Below, one piece after another: positions 9,360-17,432 of a DNA stretch of 64,000 nt. This DNA is from Stenotrophomonas maltophilia (GTDB lineage Bacteria > Pseudomonadota > Gammaproteobacteria > Xanthomonadales > Xanthomonadaceae). Where the stretch lies: contig DEZI01000027.1 in assembly GCA_002364755.1 (NCBI GenBank), positions 35,930 through 99,929 on the forward strand. The letters are read 5' to 3'. Position numbers and translations under genes: made by a program. Each line of letters starts with the position of its first letter. Position 1 is the first letter of the stretch. A model generated the notes under the pieces. That model was not told the DNA's origin and did not search any database. It worked only from the letters and a program-made list of their open reading frames with translations.

Positions 9360-10142
9360 ATGGTTGAGCCCATCGTCATCGAAGGGCAGCGCGCCTGGCT
9401 GAAGCAGTACGGCAAGGGAAGCCGCGCATTCGCCTTGGGCCTGCTCAATTTCATCGCCCGCCGCTTCCACCTCGATGCCCTGCGTCCGCCGCCGCACCGC
9501 GGTGGCGACGCCGCGCGCGAGACCGAGGCCCGCCGCCTGGGCGAGCTGCACGCACAGGGCGTGAACGTGCCCGAAGTGATCGGCAGCGGCCACGCCGCGC
9601 TGGTGATCGGCGACAACGGCGGTTCCTTCAATACCTGTCTGCGCGAAGCCGATGACGCCGGTCGTGACCGGCTGGTGGCCGCCGCGATGAAGGCCCTCGC
9701 CGAAGCCCATGCCCGTGGCGCGTATTTCGGCCAGCCAGTGCCGCGCAACCTCACCTGGGACGGCCAGAACGTGGGCTTCATCGATTTCGAGGAAGACCCG
9801 CTGGAAGTGATGGACCTGGCCGAGGCGCAGGCGCGCGACTGGCTGATGTTCGGCTATGGCGTGGCCAAGTATTACGCCGACCGCCCGCAGCACCTGCAGG
9901 CGATGATGGCCGAGGCCATGGATGGTGTGCAGGCGCCGGTACGCGCGCACGTGCATTCGGTCAGCGGCCGGCTGCAGGGCCTGGCTCGCGTGTGCATGAA
10001 GCTTGGCCGCTCGGCGCGCGCGCTGGCGCAATCGATCTTCATCACCCATGGCGCCACCACGCTGGGCCTGATCATGGTGGTGGGGCTGTGCGTGGACTGG
10101 TTCGCCGATGGCGAGCTCGACATCCTTCAGCTGTTCTGCTGA
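9360..10142 (+). CDS. Kinase-fold-like membrane-tethered protein of unknown function
   Basis: A 260-aa protein with an AGGAG Shine-Dalgarno 7 nt before the ATG. It resembles small atypical kinases (Bud32/KdkA/RIO-like). QPVPRNLTWDG lies where the catalytic loop H-G-D-x-x-P-x-N would be, and GFIDFEEDPLEV lies where the metal-binding D-F-x motif would be. The usual catalytic Asp of the HGD motif reads Gln (YFGQP). The C-terminus has one hydrophobic helix (TTLGLIMVVGLCVDWF), so it is probably tethered to the membrane. It sits between fabH and fabD. It could be a pseudokinase or a divergent lipid or sugar kinase; the substrate is unknown. Confidence 0.6.
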   Translation: MVEPIVIEGQRAWLKQYGKGSRAFALGLLNFIARRFHLDALRPPPHRGGDAARETEARRLGELHAQGVNVPEVIGSGHAALVIGDNGGSFNTCLREADDAGRDRLVAAAMKALAEAHARGAYFGQPVPRNLTWDGQNVGFIDFEEDPLEVMDLAEAQARDWLMFGYGVAKYYADRPQHLQAMMAEAMDGVQAPVRAHVHSVSGRLQGLARVCMKLGRSARALAQSIFITHGATTLGLIMVVGLCVDWFADGELDILQLFC

Positions 10143-10150
10143 TCGCGGTC

Positions 10151-10230
10151 CGCCGGGCATGGCCCGGCGCTACCAGACCGTTCGCCGGGGATTGCCAAGC
10201 GCTACCGGTAGCGCCGGGCCATGCCCGGCG
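10151..10230. repeat. SMAG/REP pair (CGCCGGGC type)
   Basis: An inverted copy at 10151-10173 (CGCCGGGCATGGCCCGGCGC then TAC) and a direct copy at 10208-10230 (GTAGCGCCGGGCCATGCCCG then GCG) flank a degenerate third unit. Together they can fold into one long hairpin between the kinase-like gene and fabD. Confidence 0.85.
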
Positions 10231-10328
10231 GGTCGGGGTCCATACGCCCTGCATACGCGCACGTACAGACGACACGGGGGATTCGCCCTTATCATGGCCC
10301 GCTTCGATTGCAACAAGCGGATGACCGC

Positions 10329-11273
10329 GTGACCGTATCCACCCTCGCATTTGTCTTCCCCGGTCAGGGCTCGCAGTCCGTGGGCATGCTGGCCGAGCTG
10401 GCCGAGCTGCACCCGCAGGTGCGTGAAGCCTTCACCGAAGCATCCGATGGTGCCGGCGTCGACCTGTGGGCGCTGTCCCAGGGTGGCCCGGAGGAAATGC
10501 TCAACCGTACCGAATACACCCAGCCGGCCCTGCTGGCGGCGAGCATCGGCGCGTGGCGCGCCTGGAACGCCGTCGGCGGTCCGCGCCCGTCGGTGCTGGC
10601 CGGCCACAGCCTGGGCGAATACACCGCCCTGGTCGCTGCCGGCGCGCTGAGCCTGCATGACGGTGCGCACCTGGTGCGCCTGCGCGGCCAGCTGATGCAG
10701 GAAGCCGCGCCGGCCGGCGTCGGTGCCATGGCCGCCGTGCTCGGTGCTGAAGACCAGCTGGTGCTGGACGTCTGCGCCGAAGCCGCTGGCAGCCAGGTCG
10801 TGGTGCCGGCCAACTTCAACTCGCCGGGCCAGATCGTCATCGGTGGCGACGCCGCTGCGGTCGACCGCGCGCTGGCGCTGCTGGCCGAAAAGGGTGTGCG
10901 CAAGGCCGTGAAGCTGGCCGTCAGCGTGCCCTCGCACACCCCGTTGATGCGCGAAGCCGCCAACCGCCTGGCCGAAGTGATGGCCGGCCTGTCCTGGCAG
11001 GCGCCGCAGCTGCCGGTGGTGCAGAACGTCGATGCCAAGGTGCACGACGGCGTCGACGCCATCCGTGCCGCGCTGGTGCAGCAGCTTTACCAGCCGGTGC
11101 AGTGGACCGGTTGCGTGCAGGCCCTGGCCGCCCGTGGCGTCACCCGGATCGCCGAATGCGGTCCGGGCAAGGTGCTCACCGGCCTGGTCAAGCGCATCGG
11201 CAAGGCCATCGACGGCCGCTCCCTGGCCACCCCGGGCGACTTCGAAGGCGCCCGCGAGGCGTGGTCGGCCTGA
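10329..11273 (+). CDS. fabD: Malonyl-CoA:ACP transacylase
   Basis: A 314-aa FabD that moves malonyl from CoA to ACP. The N-terminus LAFVFPGQGSQSVGML is diagnostic and the nucleophile is Ser94 in AGHSLGEY. GTG at 10329 is the start: it gives the family N-terminus, whereas an upstream in-frame extension runs through the REP repeats. An ATG at 10321 is in another frame. The gene is followed by fabG after an 81-nt gap. Confidence 0.95.
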   Translation: MTVSTLAFVFPGQGSQSVGMLAELAELHPQVREAFTEASDGAGVDLWALSQGGPEEMLNRTEYTQPALLAASIGAWRAWNAVGGPRPSVLAGHSLGEYTALVAAGALSLHDGAHLVRLRGQLMQEAAPAGVGAMAAVLGAEDQLVLDVCAEAAGSQVVVPANFNSPGQIVIGGDAAAVDRALALLAEKGVRKAVKLAVSVPSHTPLMREAANRLAEVMAGLSWQAPQLPVVQNVDAKVHDGVDAIRAALVQQLYQPVQWTGCVQALAARGVTRIAECGPGKVLTGLVKRIGKAIDGRSLATPGDFEGAREAWSA

Positions 11274-11354
11274 TCCCCCTGTTCCTGCCGACCGTGCCGG
11301 TGGCCGCTGCAAGCGGCACGGGCGCGGTCGCTGCCCACGTCTGAGGACAACATC

Positions 11355-12098
11355 ATGAGCAAGCCCCTGCAGGGTGAAATCGCACTGGTCACTGGCGCCA
11401 GCCGTGGCATTGGTGCCGCCATCGCCGATCTGCTGGCCGCCCAGGGCGCCACCGTCATCGGTACCGCCACCACCGACTCCGGCGCTGCCGCGATCGGCGA
11501 ACGCCTGGCCGCCCACGGTGGCCACGGCCGCGCGCTGAACGTCACCGACGCCGCCGCGCTGGAGACCGTTCTGGCCGACATCGCCAAGGAATTCGGCGCG
11601 ATCTCCATTCTGGTCAACAACGCCGGGATCACCCGCGACAACCTGCTGATGCGCATGAAGGACGAGGACTGGGCGTCGATCATCGACACCAACCTGACCA
11701 GCGTGTTCCGCACCAGCAAGGCCGTCATGCGCGGCATGATGAAGGCACGCAAGGGCCGCATCATCAACATCGCATCGGTGGTGGGCGTGACCGGCAATGC
11801 CGGCCAGGCCAACTACGCCGCTGCCAAGGCCGGCATCATCGGTTTCAGCAAGTCGCTGGCCAAGGAAATCGGCTCGCGTGGCGTCACCGTCAATGTCGTC
11901 GCCCCCGGCTTCATCGATACCGATATGACCAAGGCGCTGCCGGAAGAAGCCCGCACCGCCCTGATCAACGATATCGCCCTCGAACGCCTCGGTTCGCCGG
12001 AAGACATCGCCCATGCGGTGGCCTTCCTGGCCAGCCCGGCGGCCGGCTACATCACCGGCGAAACCCTCCATGTGAACGGCGGCATGTACATGCCGTAA
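11355..12098 (+). CDS. fabG: 3-oxoacyl-ACP reductase
   Basis: A 247-aa SDR that reduces 3-oxoacyl-ACP with NADPH. It has the glycine-rich GASRGIGAAIA, NNAGITRD, the catalytic Ser in NIASVVGV, and Tyr and Lys in NYAAAKAG. GAGGA sits 7 nt before the ATG. Length, motifs and position between fabD and acpP make this the housekeeping FabG. Confidence 0.96.
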   Translation: MSKPLQGEIALVTGASRGIGAAIADLLAAQGATVIGTATTDSGAAAIGERLAAHGGHGRALNVTDAAALETVLADIAKEFGAISILVNNAGITRDNLLMRMKDEDWASIIDTNLTSVFRTSKAVMRGMMKARKGRIINIASVVGVTGNAGQANYAAAKAGIIGFSKSLAKEIGSRGVTVNVVAPGFIDTDMTKALPEEARTALINDIALERLGSPEDIAHAVAFLASPAAGYITGETLHVNGGMYMP

Positions 12099-12146
12099 GC
12101 AAGGGGCGCATGGATTGCGCCGCAAGTGGTTGATCTGTTGGGTTTT

Positions 12147-12160
12147 TTGCATGCATGCAA
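12147..12160. promoter_or_regulatory. Perfect 14-bp palindrome upstream of acpP
   Basis: TTGCATGCATGCAA is a perfect inverted repeat about 90 nt before the acpP start, just upstream of a weak -10-like TACACT (12179-12184). Size and position fit a dimeric repressor operator. No cognate regulator is evident in the window. Confidence 0.4.
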
Positions 12161-12251
12161 GGCCCCGCCGGTTTCCACTACACTATCCCACGGCCATCGC
12201 CATCCGATGGCGATCATTTTTGAACCACTACTCCATCTGGAGCGATACCCC

Positions 12252-12491
12252 ATGAGCACCATCGAAGAACGCGTCAAGAAAATCGTCGTCGAACAGCTTG
12301 GCGTCAAGGAAGAAGAAGTCACCAACAGCGCATCGTTCGTCGATGACCTGGGCGCTGACTCGCTGGACACCGTTGAGCTGGTGATGGCCCTGGAAGAAGA
12401 GTTCGAGTGCGAGATCCCGGACGAAGAAGCCGAGAAGATCAGCACCGTGCAGGCCGCCATCGACTACATCAAGGCCCACGTCAAGGCCTGA
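12252..12491 (+). CDS. acpP: Acyl carrier protein
   Basis: A 79-aa acidic protein that carries acyl chains on a 4'-phosphopantetheine arm. The attachment site is Ser37 in GADSLDTVEL. The sequence is close to E. coli AcpP throughout (STIEERVKKIV). The ATG at 12252 gives the family N-terminus; the frame is open upstream but non-coding. It has a 153-nt leader after fabG, so it may have its own promoter, fitting the high demand for ACP. Confidence 0.97.
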   Translation: MSTIEERVKKIVVEQLGVKEEEVTNSASFVDDLGADSLDTVELVMALEEEFECEIPDEEAEKISTVQAAIDYIKAHVKA

Positions 12492-12543
12492 TGTCAGACG
12501 GCAGTGCGCGCGCGGGTTCCGCTCGCCGCGCACCGCACCCCAT

Positions 12544-12563
12544 GGGGCCGCAGTTGCGGCCCC
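12544..12563 (+). terminator. Hairpin after acpP
   Basis: GGGGCCGC-AGTT-GCGGCCCC forms an 8-bp stem followed by GTGTGTTTG, about 50 nt after the acpP stop. It is a likely partial terminator that would let acpP be expressed above fabF. Confidence 0.5.
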
Positions 12564-12632
12564 GTGTGTTTGAGCATCACATCGAAGCAAACCGAGTTGC
12601 CCGTTGACATCATCGGGTCAGGAGAATCAGCA

Positions 12633-13895
12633 ATGAAGCGTCGCGTCGTCGTAACCGGCCTGGGTATCGTCTCGCCGTTGGGCAATGATCTGGCCAGCAG
12701 CTGGGAAGGCATCACCCATGGTCGTTCGGGCATCGGTCCGCTGACCAACGTTTCTGATGCCTACCTGGATCGGTTCACCACCAAGATTGCAGGTGAGGTC
12801 AAGGGCTTTGACATCACCGCCGACAACGAACTGTTCGGCAAGTACCGGGTCAGCGGCAAGGATGCCAAGAAGATGGACCCGTTCATCCATTACGGCCTCG
12901 GTGCTTCCTTCATGGCCCTGCACGATGCGGGCCTGGAGATCACCGAAGCCAATGCCGAGCGCATCGGCGCGATCGTCGGCGCCGGCATCGGCGGCCTGCT
13001 GGGCATCGAAGAGCAGACCATTGATTTCCACGAGGGCAAGAAGATCTCGCCCTTCTACGTGCCCAAGACCATCATCAACATGCTGCCGGGCCAGCTGAGC
13101 ATCATCACTGGCCTGAAGGGTCCGTCGTTCTCGGCGGTCTCGGCGTGCGCGACCTCGAACCATTCGATCGGTACCGCCATGCGCATGATCCAGTACGGCG
13201 ATGCCGACGTGATGGTGGCCGGTGGCGCCGAACGCGGTTCCTCGCCGACCGCCCTGGGCGGCTTCTGCGCGATGAAGGCCATGAGCACCCGCAACGATGC
13301 CCCGGAACAGGCTTCGCGCCCGTGGGACAAGGAGCGCGACGGCTTCGTGCTGGGTGACGGCGCCGGCATCCTGGTGCTGGAAGAGTACGAACACGCCAAG
13401 GCACGCGGCGCCAGGATCTACTGCGAACTGGCCGGCTTCGGCGCCAGTTCCGACGCGTACCACATGACCGCCCCGAGCGAGAACGGCGAAGGCGCTGCCC
13501 GCTGCATGGCCATGGCCATGCGCGATGCCGGCGTGACCCCGGACCAGGTCGGTTATCTCAACGCACACGGCACCTCCACGCCGCTGGGCGACCTGGGCGA
13601 AACCATGGCCATGAAGGCCGCCTTCGGCGACCACGCCTACAAGATGATGGTCAGCTCCACCAAGTCGATGACCGGCCACCTGCTGGGTGCCGCCGGCGGC
13701 GTGGAAGCGATCTTCTCGGTGATGGCGCTGCAGGACAACGTCATTCCGCCGACCATCAACCTGGAACAGCCGGGCGAAGGCTGCGACCTGGATTACGTGC
13801 CCAACGAAGCACGCCAGGCCAAGGTCGACGTGGTGATGTCCAACGGCTTCGGCTTCGGCGGCACCAACGGCACGCTGATCTTCAAGCGCGTCTGA
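12633..13895 (+). CDS. fabF: 3-oxoacyl-ACP synthase II (KAS II)
   Basis: A 420-aa KAS II, the chain-elongating condensing enzyme. Cys172 (VSACATSNH), a His in NAHGTSTPLGD and a His in MTGHLLGAAG form the Cys-His-His site. AGGAG at 12620 sits 8 nt before the ATG at 12633, excluding the longer upstream reading. It follows acpP, as in most Gammaproteobacteria. Confidence 0.96.
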   Translation: MKRRVVVTGLGIVSPLGNDLASSWEGITHGRSGIGPLTNVSDAYLDRFTTKIAGEVKGFDITADNELFGKYRVSGKDAKKMDPFIHYGLGASFMALHDAGLEITEANAERIGAIVGAGIGGLLGIEEQTIDFHEGKKISPFYVPKTIINMLPGQLSIITGLKGPSFSAVSACATSNHSIGTAMRMIQYGDADVMVAGGAERGSSPTALGGFCAMKAMSTRNDAPEQASRPWDKERDGFVLGDGAGILVLEEYEHAKARGARIYCELAGFGASSDAYHMTAPSENGEGAARCMAMAMRDAGVTPDQVGYLNAHGTSTPLGDLGETMAMKAAFGDHAYKMMVSSTKSMTGHLLGAAGGVEAIFSVMALQDNVIPPTINLEQPGEGCDLDYVPNEARQAKVDVVMSNGFGFGGTNGTLIFKRV

Positions 13896-13903
13896 CCGAT
13901 GAG

Positions 13904-14035
13904 GTAGAGTCGACCGTTGGTCGACTGCCTTTCGATCCGCCGCAATGATCGCTGATGGGAGAGCAGTCGACTGACAGTCGACTGTACCTGTCGGCAGCCG
14001 GAGCACCACGGAGCCGCCGCAAGGCGGCTTCCGTG
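13904..14035. repeat. SMAG/REP pair (GAGTCGAC type) plus a terminator-like hairpin
   Basis: There is a direct copy at 13904-13927 (GTAGAGTCGACCGTTGGTCG then ACTG) and an inverted, slightly diverged copy at 13964-13987. After them lies an unrelated hairpin at 14007-14035, with arms CACGGAGCCGCC and GGCGGCTTCCGTG and a GCAA loop. The cluster separates fabF from pabB. Confidence 0.8.
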
Positions 14036-14060
14036 CATCTGAACCCCCGAACTGGCCGCC

Positions 14061-15425
14061 ATGACCCACGCCCCGCTGATCCACCCGCTGCCGCACCCGA
14101 TCGACCTGCTGGCCCTGCAGCAGCACGACCCGGCGCGCTTCCCGCTGCTGATGGAATCCACCGCCTCGGGCACCGCCCAGGGCCGCTGGAGCCTGCTGCT
14201 GGCCGCGCAGGGCGATTGCATGCGTCTGGACGCCGACGGCCAGGTGCGCGACCAGCACGACCTCGTGCAGCTGGGCAGCTTCCTGCAGGTGCTCGACCGT
14301 GCCTGGCAGGCCGCGCGCCTGCCGCATGACGGCAGCCACAGCCTGCCGTTCCGCGGTGGCTGGGCGCTGATGCTCGACTACGAAGTGGCCAGCCAGATCG
14401 AAACCGTGTTGCCGGCGCGTGCGCGCGATGACGGCCGCCCGACCGCGCTGGCCCTGCGCTGCCCGGCCGCGCTGCTGCACGACCACGAGAACGACGCCAG
14501 CTTCGTCATCGCCGAGGCTGGCGAGCGGGCCCTGCTGGACGCGCTGGTGGCGCAGGCCTCGACCGCGCTGCCCGAAGCAGGGCAGGGCTGGCAGCCGCCG
14601 CAGTCGGTGGGCGAGGACGCACCGCAGCGCTTCACCGACGGCGTGCGCCGGGTGATCGAGTATCTGCGTGCCGGTGATGTGTTCCAGGTGAACCTGTCGC
14701 GACGCTGGAGCGCGCAGTTCGCCGCGCCGGTCAGCCCGCAGGCGCTGTACGCGCAGCTGCGCCGCGCCAACCCGGCACCGTTCGCCGGCCTGTTCACCGC
14801 GCATGGCCGCCACGTGGTCAGCTCCTCGCCGGAACGGCTGGTGTCGGTGCATGCCGGCCACGCCCAGACCCGGCCGATTGCCGGCACCCGCCCGCGCTTC
14901 GAAGGCGACGACGATGCTGCGCGTATCCAGGAACTGGTCGGCCACCCCAAGGAGCGCGCCGAGCACGTGATGCTGATCGACCTGGAGCGCAACGACCTGG
15001 GCCGCATCTGCCTGCCCGGCACCGTGGTCGTCGATGAACTGATGACCGTGGAAAGCTATGCCCACGTGCATCACATCGTCAGCAACGTCAGCGGCCACCT
15101 GCGGCCCGAGGTCACCCCGGGCGAGGTGATCGCCGCGACCTTCCCGGGCGGCACCATCACCGGCTGCCCCAAGGTGCGCTGCATGCAGATCATCAGCGAG
15201 CTGGAACAGGTGCCGCGCGGCGCTTACACCGGTGCCTTCGGCTGGCTGAACCGCGATGGCGACCTGGACCTGAACATCCTCATCCGCACCGCCGAAGTGG
15301 ACGGGCACGAAGTGAGCTTCCGTACCGGCGCCGGCATCGTGGTCGACTCGGACCCGGCCAAGGAACTGGACGAGACCCGCGCCAAGGCCCGCGGCCTGCT
15401 GCGGGCGCTGGGCCAGCAGGGGTAA
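14061..15425 (+). CDS. pabB: Aminodeoxychorismate synthase component I
   Basis: A 454-aa chorismate-binding enzyme making aminodeoxychorismate for folate. The C-terminal domain has RPIAGTRPR, KERAEHVMLIDLERND and FPGGTITGCPK. The position just before mltG-tmk-holB mirrors the E. coli pabC-mltG-tmk-holB order and supports PabB over TrpE. One caution: E. coli PabB uses Lys in PIKGT, whereas here the residue is Ala, as in TrpE and in a subset of PabB proteins. The length suits PabB better than TrpE. Confidence 0.8.
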   Translation: MTHAPLIHPLPHPIDLLALQQHDPARFPLLMESTASGTAQGRWSLLLAAQGDCMRLDADGQVRDQHDLVQLGSFLQVLDRAWQAARLPHDGSHSLPFRGGWALMLDYEVASQIETVLPARARDDGRPTALALRCPAALLHDHENDASFVIAEAGERALLDALVAQASTALPEAGQGWQPPQSVGEDAPQRFTDGVRRVIEYLRAGDVFQVNLSRRWSAQFAAPVSPQALYAQLRRANPAPFAGLFTAHGRHVVSSSPERLVSVHAGHAQTRPIAGTRPRFEGDDDAARIQELVGHPKERAEHVMLIDLERNDLGRICLPGTVVVDELMTVESYAHVHHIVSNVSGHLRPEVTPGEVIAATFPGGTITGCPKVRCMQIISELEQVPRGAYTGAFGWLNRDGDLDLNILIRTAEVDGHEVSFRTGAGIVVDSDPAKELDETRAKARGLLRALGQQG

Positions 15426-15448
15426 CCGGATCCCGCCGGGCATGGCTG

Positions 15449-15618
15449 GTGGGTGCCGACCGTTGGTCGGCACGGTCGCCCCCGCCGGGCATGGCCCGGC
15501 GCTACCGACGGTTCATCCTCGCATGGCGTGGCTCTACTGCCGGTCGTAGATCCACGCCATGCGTGGATGAATCGCCATGGGATCGCCTGGAGCCGGTAGC
15601 GCCGGGCCATGCCCGGCG
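15449..15618. repeat. Mixed SMAG/REP cluster (three types)
   Basis: Direct GTGGGTGCCGACCGTTGGTC type at 15449-15473, inverted CGCCGGGC type at 15483-15505, a partial ATCCACG-type unit near 15520-15537, direct GTAGATCCACG type at 15546-15568, and direct GTAGCGCCGGGC type at 15596-15618. Three repeat families lie side by side in the 283-nt gap between pabB and mltG, which suggests repeated insertion at a tolerant site. Confidence 0.85.
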
Positions 15619-15708
15619 AGCGAAGCGGGGTTGGGGGCCACCGCGGTCATGACCCCACACCACCCGGCACGGTATCCTGCACGGCGGAATCGCATTCAGA
15701 GGTAGTCC

Positions 15709-16770
15709 ATGGCGGGAGCCAAGCGCGGGTGTCTGTTCGTGGTCACGCTGGTGGTGGTACTGGGCGCCGTCCTCGCCGGCGCGGGCGCGTGGTTCTTCTA
15801 CCAGCAAGGCCAGTTCGCAGACCGCCACATCACCCCGTCCGCCGAGAGCGTGGTCATCGCCAGCGGCGATGGCATGAACAGCGTGCTGCGCAAGCTGCGC
15901 GAGGCCGGCGTGGACGAAGGCCAGGACACCCAGTGGCAGCTGCTGGCCCGCCAGCTTGATGCCGCCGGCAAGCTGAAGGTGGGTGAGTACGCGCTGGACA
16001 ACAGCCTGACCCCGCGCGAGCTGCTGCTGCGCATGCGTGCCGGCAAGGTGCTGCAGCACCGCGTCACCATTGTCGAAGGCTGGAACATCCGCCAGGTGCG
16101 TGCCGCGCTGAAGCGCGCCGAGCCGCTGCTGCACACCACCGACACCCTGGATGACGCCGCGCTGATGCAGCGCCTGGGCTTCGGCGGCCAGCACCCGGAA
16201 GGCCGCTTCCTGCCGGAGACCTACGTCTACCAGCGCGGCGACAGTGACATGGACGTGCTCAAGCGTGCCCATGCCGCGATGGAAAAGGCGCTGGACGAGG
16301 CCTGGGAAAGCCGCGCCGCCGACCTGCCGATCAACAGCCCGTATGAACTGCTGACGATGGCCTCGATCATCGAAAAGGAAACCGCGCTGGCCAGCGAGCG
16401 CCCGCAGATTGCCGGTGTGTTCATGCGCCGCCTGAAGATCGGCATGCGCTTGCAGACTGATCCCACTGTCATCTACGGCATCGGCACGGCCTACGACGGC
16501 AACATCCGCCGCCGCGACCTGACCACCGATACGCCCTACAACACCTACACCCGTGCGGGCCTGACCCCGACCCCGATCGCCATGCCCAGCCGCGATGCGC
16601 TGATTGCCGCCGCCCAGCCGGCCGCCGGCGATGCGCTGTACTTCGTCGCCGTGGGCGATGGCAGTGGCGCGCACGTGTTCTCGCCCAGCCTGGACCAGCA
16701 CAACGCCGCCGTAGCCCGCTACCTGCAGCAGCTGCGCCAGCAACGTATCAAGGAGACCCCGGCGCAATGA
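15709..16770 (+). CDS. mltG: Endolytic murein transglycosylase MltG
   Basis: A 353-aa inner-membrane enzyme that cleaves nascent glycan strands and limits their length. One N-terminal transmembrane helix (LFVVTLVVVLGAVLAGAGAW) is followed by a periplasmic YceG domain. The catalytic Glu is in ASIIEKET, with LQTDPTVIYG and PYNTYTRAGLTPTPI downstream. GAGG lies 6 nt before the ATG. Its last 4 nt overlap the tmk start. Confidence 0.95.
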   Translation: MAGAKRGCLFVVTLVVVLGAVLAGAGAWFFYQQGQFADRHITPSAESVVIASGDGMNSVLRKLREAGVDEGQDTQWQLLARQLDAAGKLKVGEYALDNSLTPRELLLRMRAGKVLQHRVTIVEGWNIRQVRAALKRAEPLLHTTDTLDDAALMQRLGFGGQHPEGRFLPETYVYQRGDSDMDVLKRAHAAMEKALDEAWESRAADLPINSPYELLTMASIIEKETALASERPQIAGVFMRRLKIGMRLQTDPTVIYGIGTAYDGNIRRRDLTTDTPYNTYTRAGLTPTPIAMPSRDALIAAAQPAAGDALYFVAVGDGSGAHVFSPSLDQHNAAVARYLQQLRQQRIKETPAQ

Positions 16771-17432
16771 GTTCCGCGCTGCTTCGCCACCCGCGTTTCG
16801 TCAGCCTGGAAGGCGGCGAGGGCGCGGGCAAGACCACCGTCATCAACGCCATCCGCGATTGCCTGCACAGCCACGGCCATGAGGTCCTGCTGACCCGCGA
16901 GCCGGGCGGTACGCCGCTGGCCGAGCGCATACGCGGTCTGGTGCTGAAGCCCGACGCTGAGATCGCCGCCGAACCGCTCAGTGCCGAAGCCGAGCTGCTG
17001 CTGGTGTTCGCCGCACGCGCCCAGCACGTGCGCCAGGTCATCCAGCCGGCACTGCAGCGCGGCGCCTATGTGCTGAGTGATCGCTTCACTGATTCCAGCT
17101 ATGCCTACCAGGGCGGTGGCCGTGGCCTCGACCCGCAGTGGATTGCCGACCTGGAGCGCCGCGCCGTCGGCCTGCTGCCGGGCCTGACCCTCCTGCTGGA
17201 TGTGGACGTGGCCGTGGGCCGCGCCCGCGCCAATGGACGCGACCTGTGGCCGGACCGCATCGAAAGCGAGCAGGACGATTTCTTCCAGCGCGTGCGCGAA
17301 GTCTTCCGCAGCCGCGCCCAGCAGGATCCGCAGCGCTTCGCCCTGATCGATGCCGGCCAAGTGCAGGAACGCGTGGCCGCCGATGTGGTGGCCAGCGTCG
17401 AACGCTGGTTGCAGGCCGGGGAGGGCGCATGA
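16767..17432 (+). CDS. tmk: Thymidylate kinase
   Basis: A 221-aa kinase that phosphorylates dTMP to dTDP. The P-loop is EGGEGAGKTT near residue 16, followed by TREPGGTPLAE and the DRF/Y motif in LSDRFTDSSYAYQGGGRGL. ATGA overlaps link it to mltG upstream and holB downstream, so the three genes are probably translated together. Confidence 0.96.
   Translation: MSSALLRHPRFVSLEGGEGAGKTTVINAIRDCLHSHGHEVLLTREPGGTPLAERIRGLVLKPDAEIAAEPLSAEAELLLVFAARAQHVRQVIQPALQRGAYVLSDRFTDSSYAYQGGGRGLDPQWIADLERRAVGLLPGLTLLLDVDVAVGRARANGRDLWPDRIESEQDDFFQRVREVFRSRAQQDPQRFALIDAGQVQERVAADVVASVERWLQAGEGA

Noticed and set aside
7910..9781. A 623-codon open frame on the minus strand
   Set aside because: It is antisense to rpmF and fabH, has no family resemblance and mirrors their codon structure.
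14061..15425. Anthranilate synthase TrpE
   Set aside because: The PIAGT motif fits TrpE, but length and the mltG-tmk-holB context fit PabB better; kept as an alternative only.
12627..15473. A 948-codon open frame on the minus strand
   Set aside because: It is the shadow of fabF and pabB in high-GC DNA; the translation is His/Gln/Arg-rich without domains.
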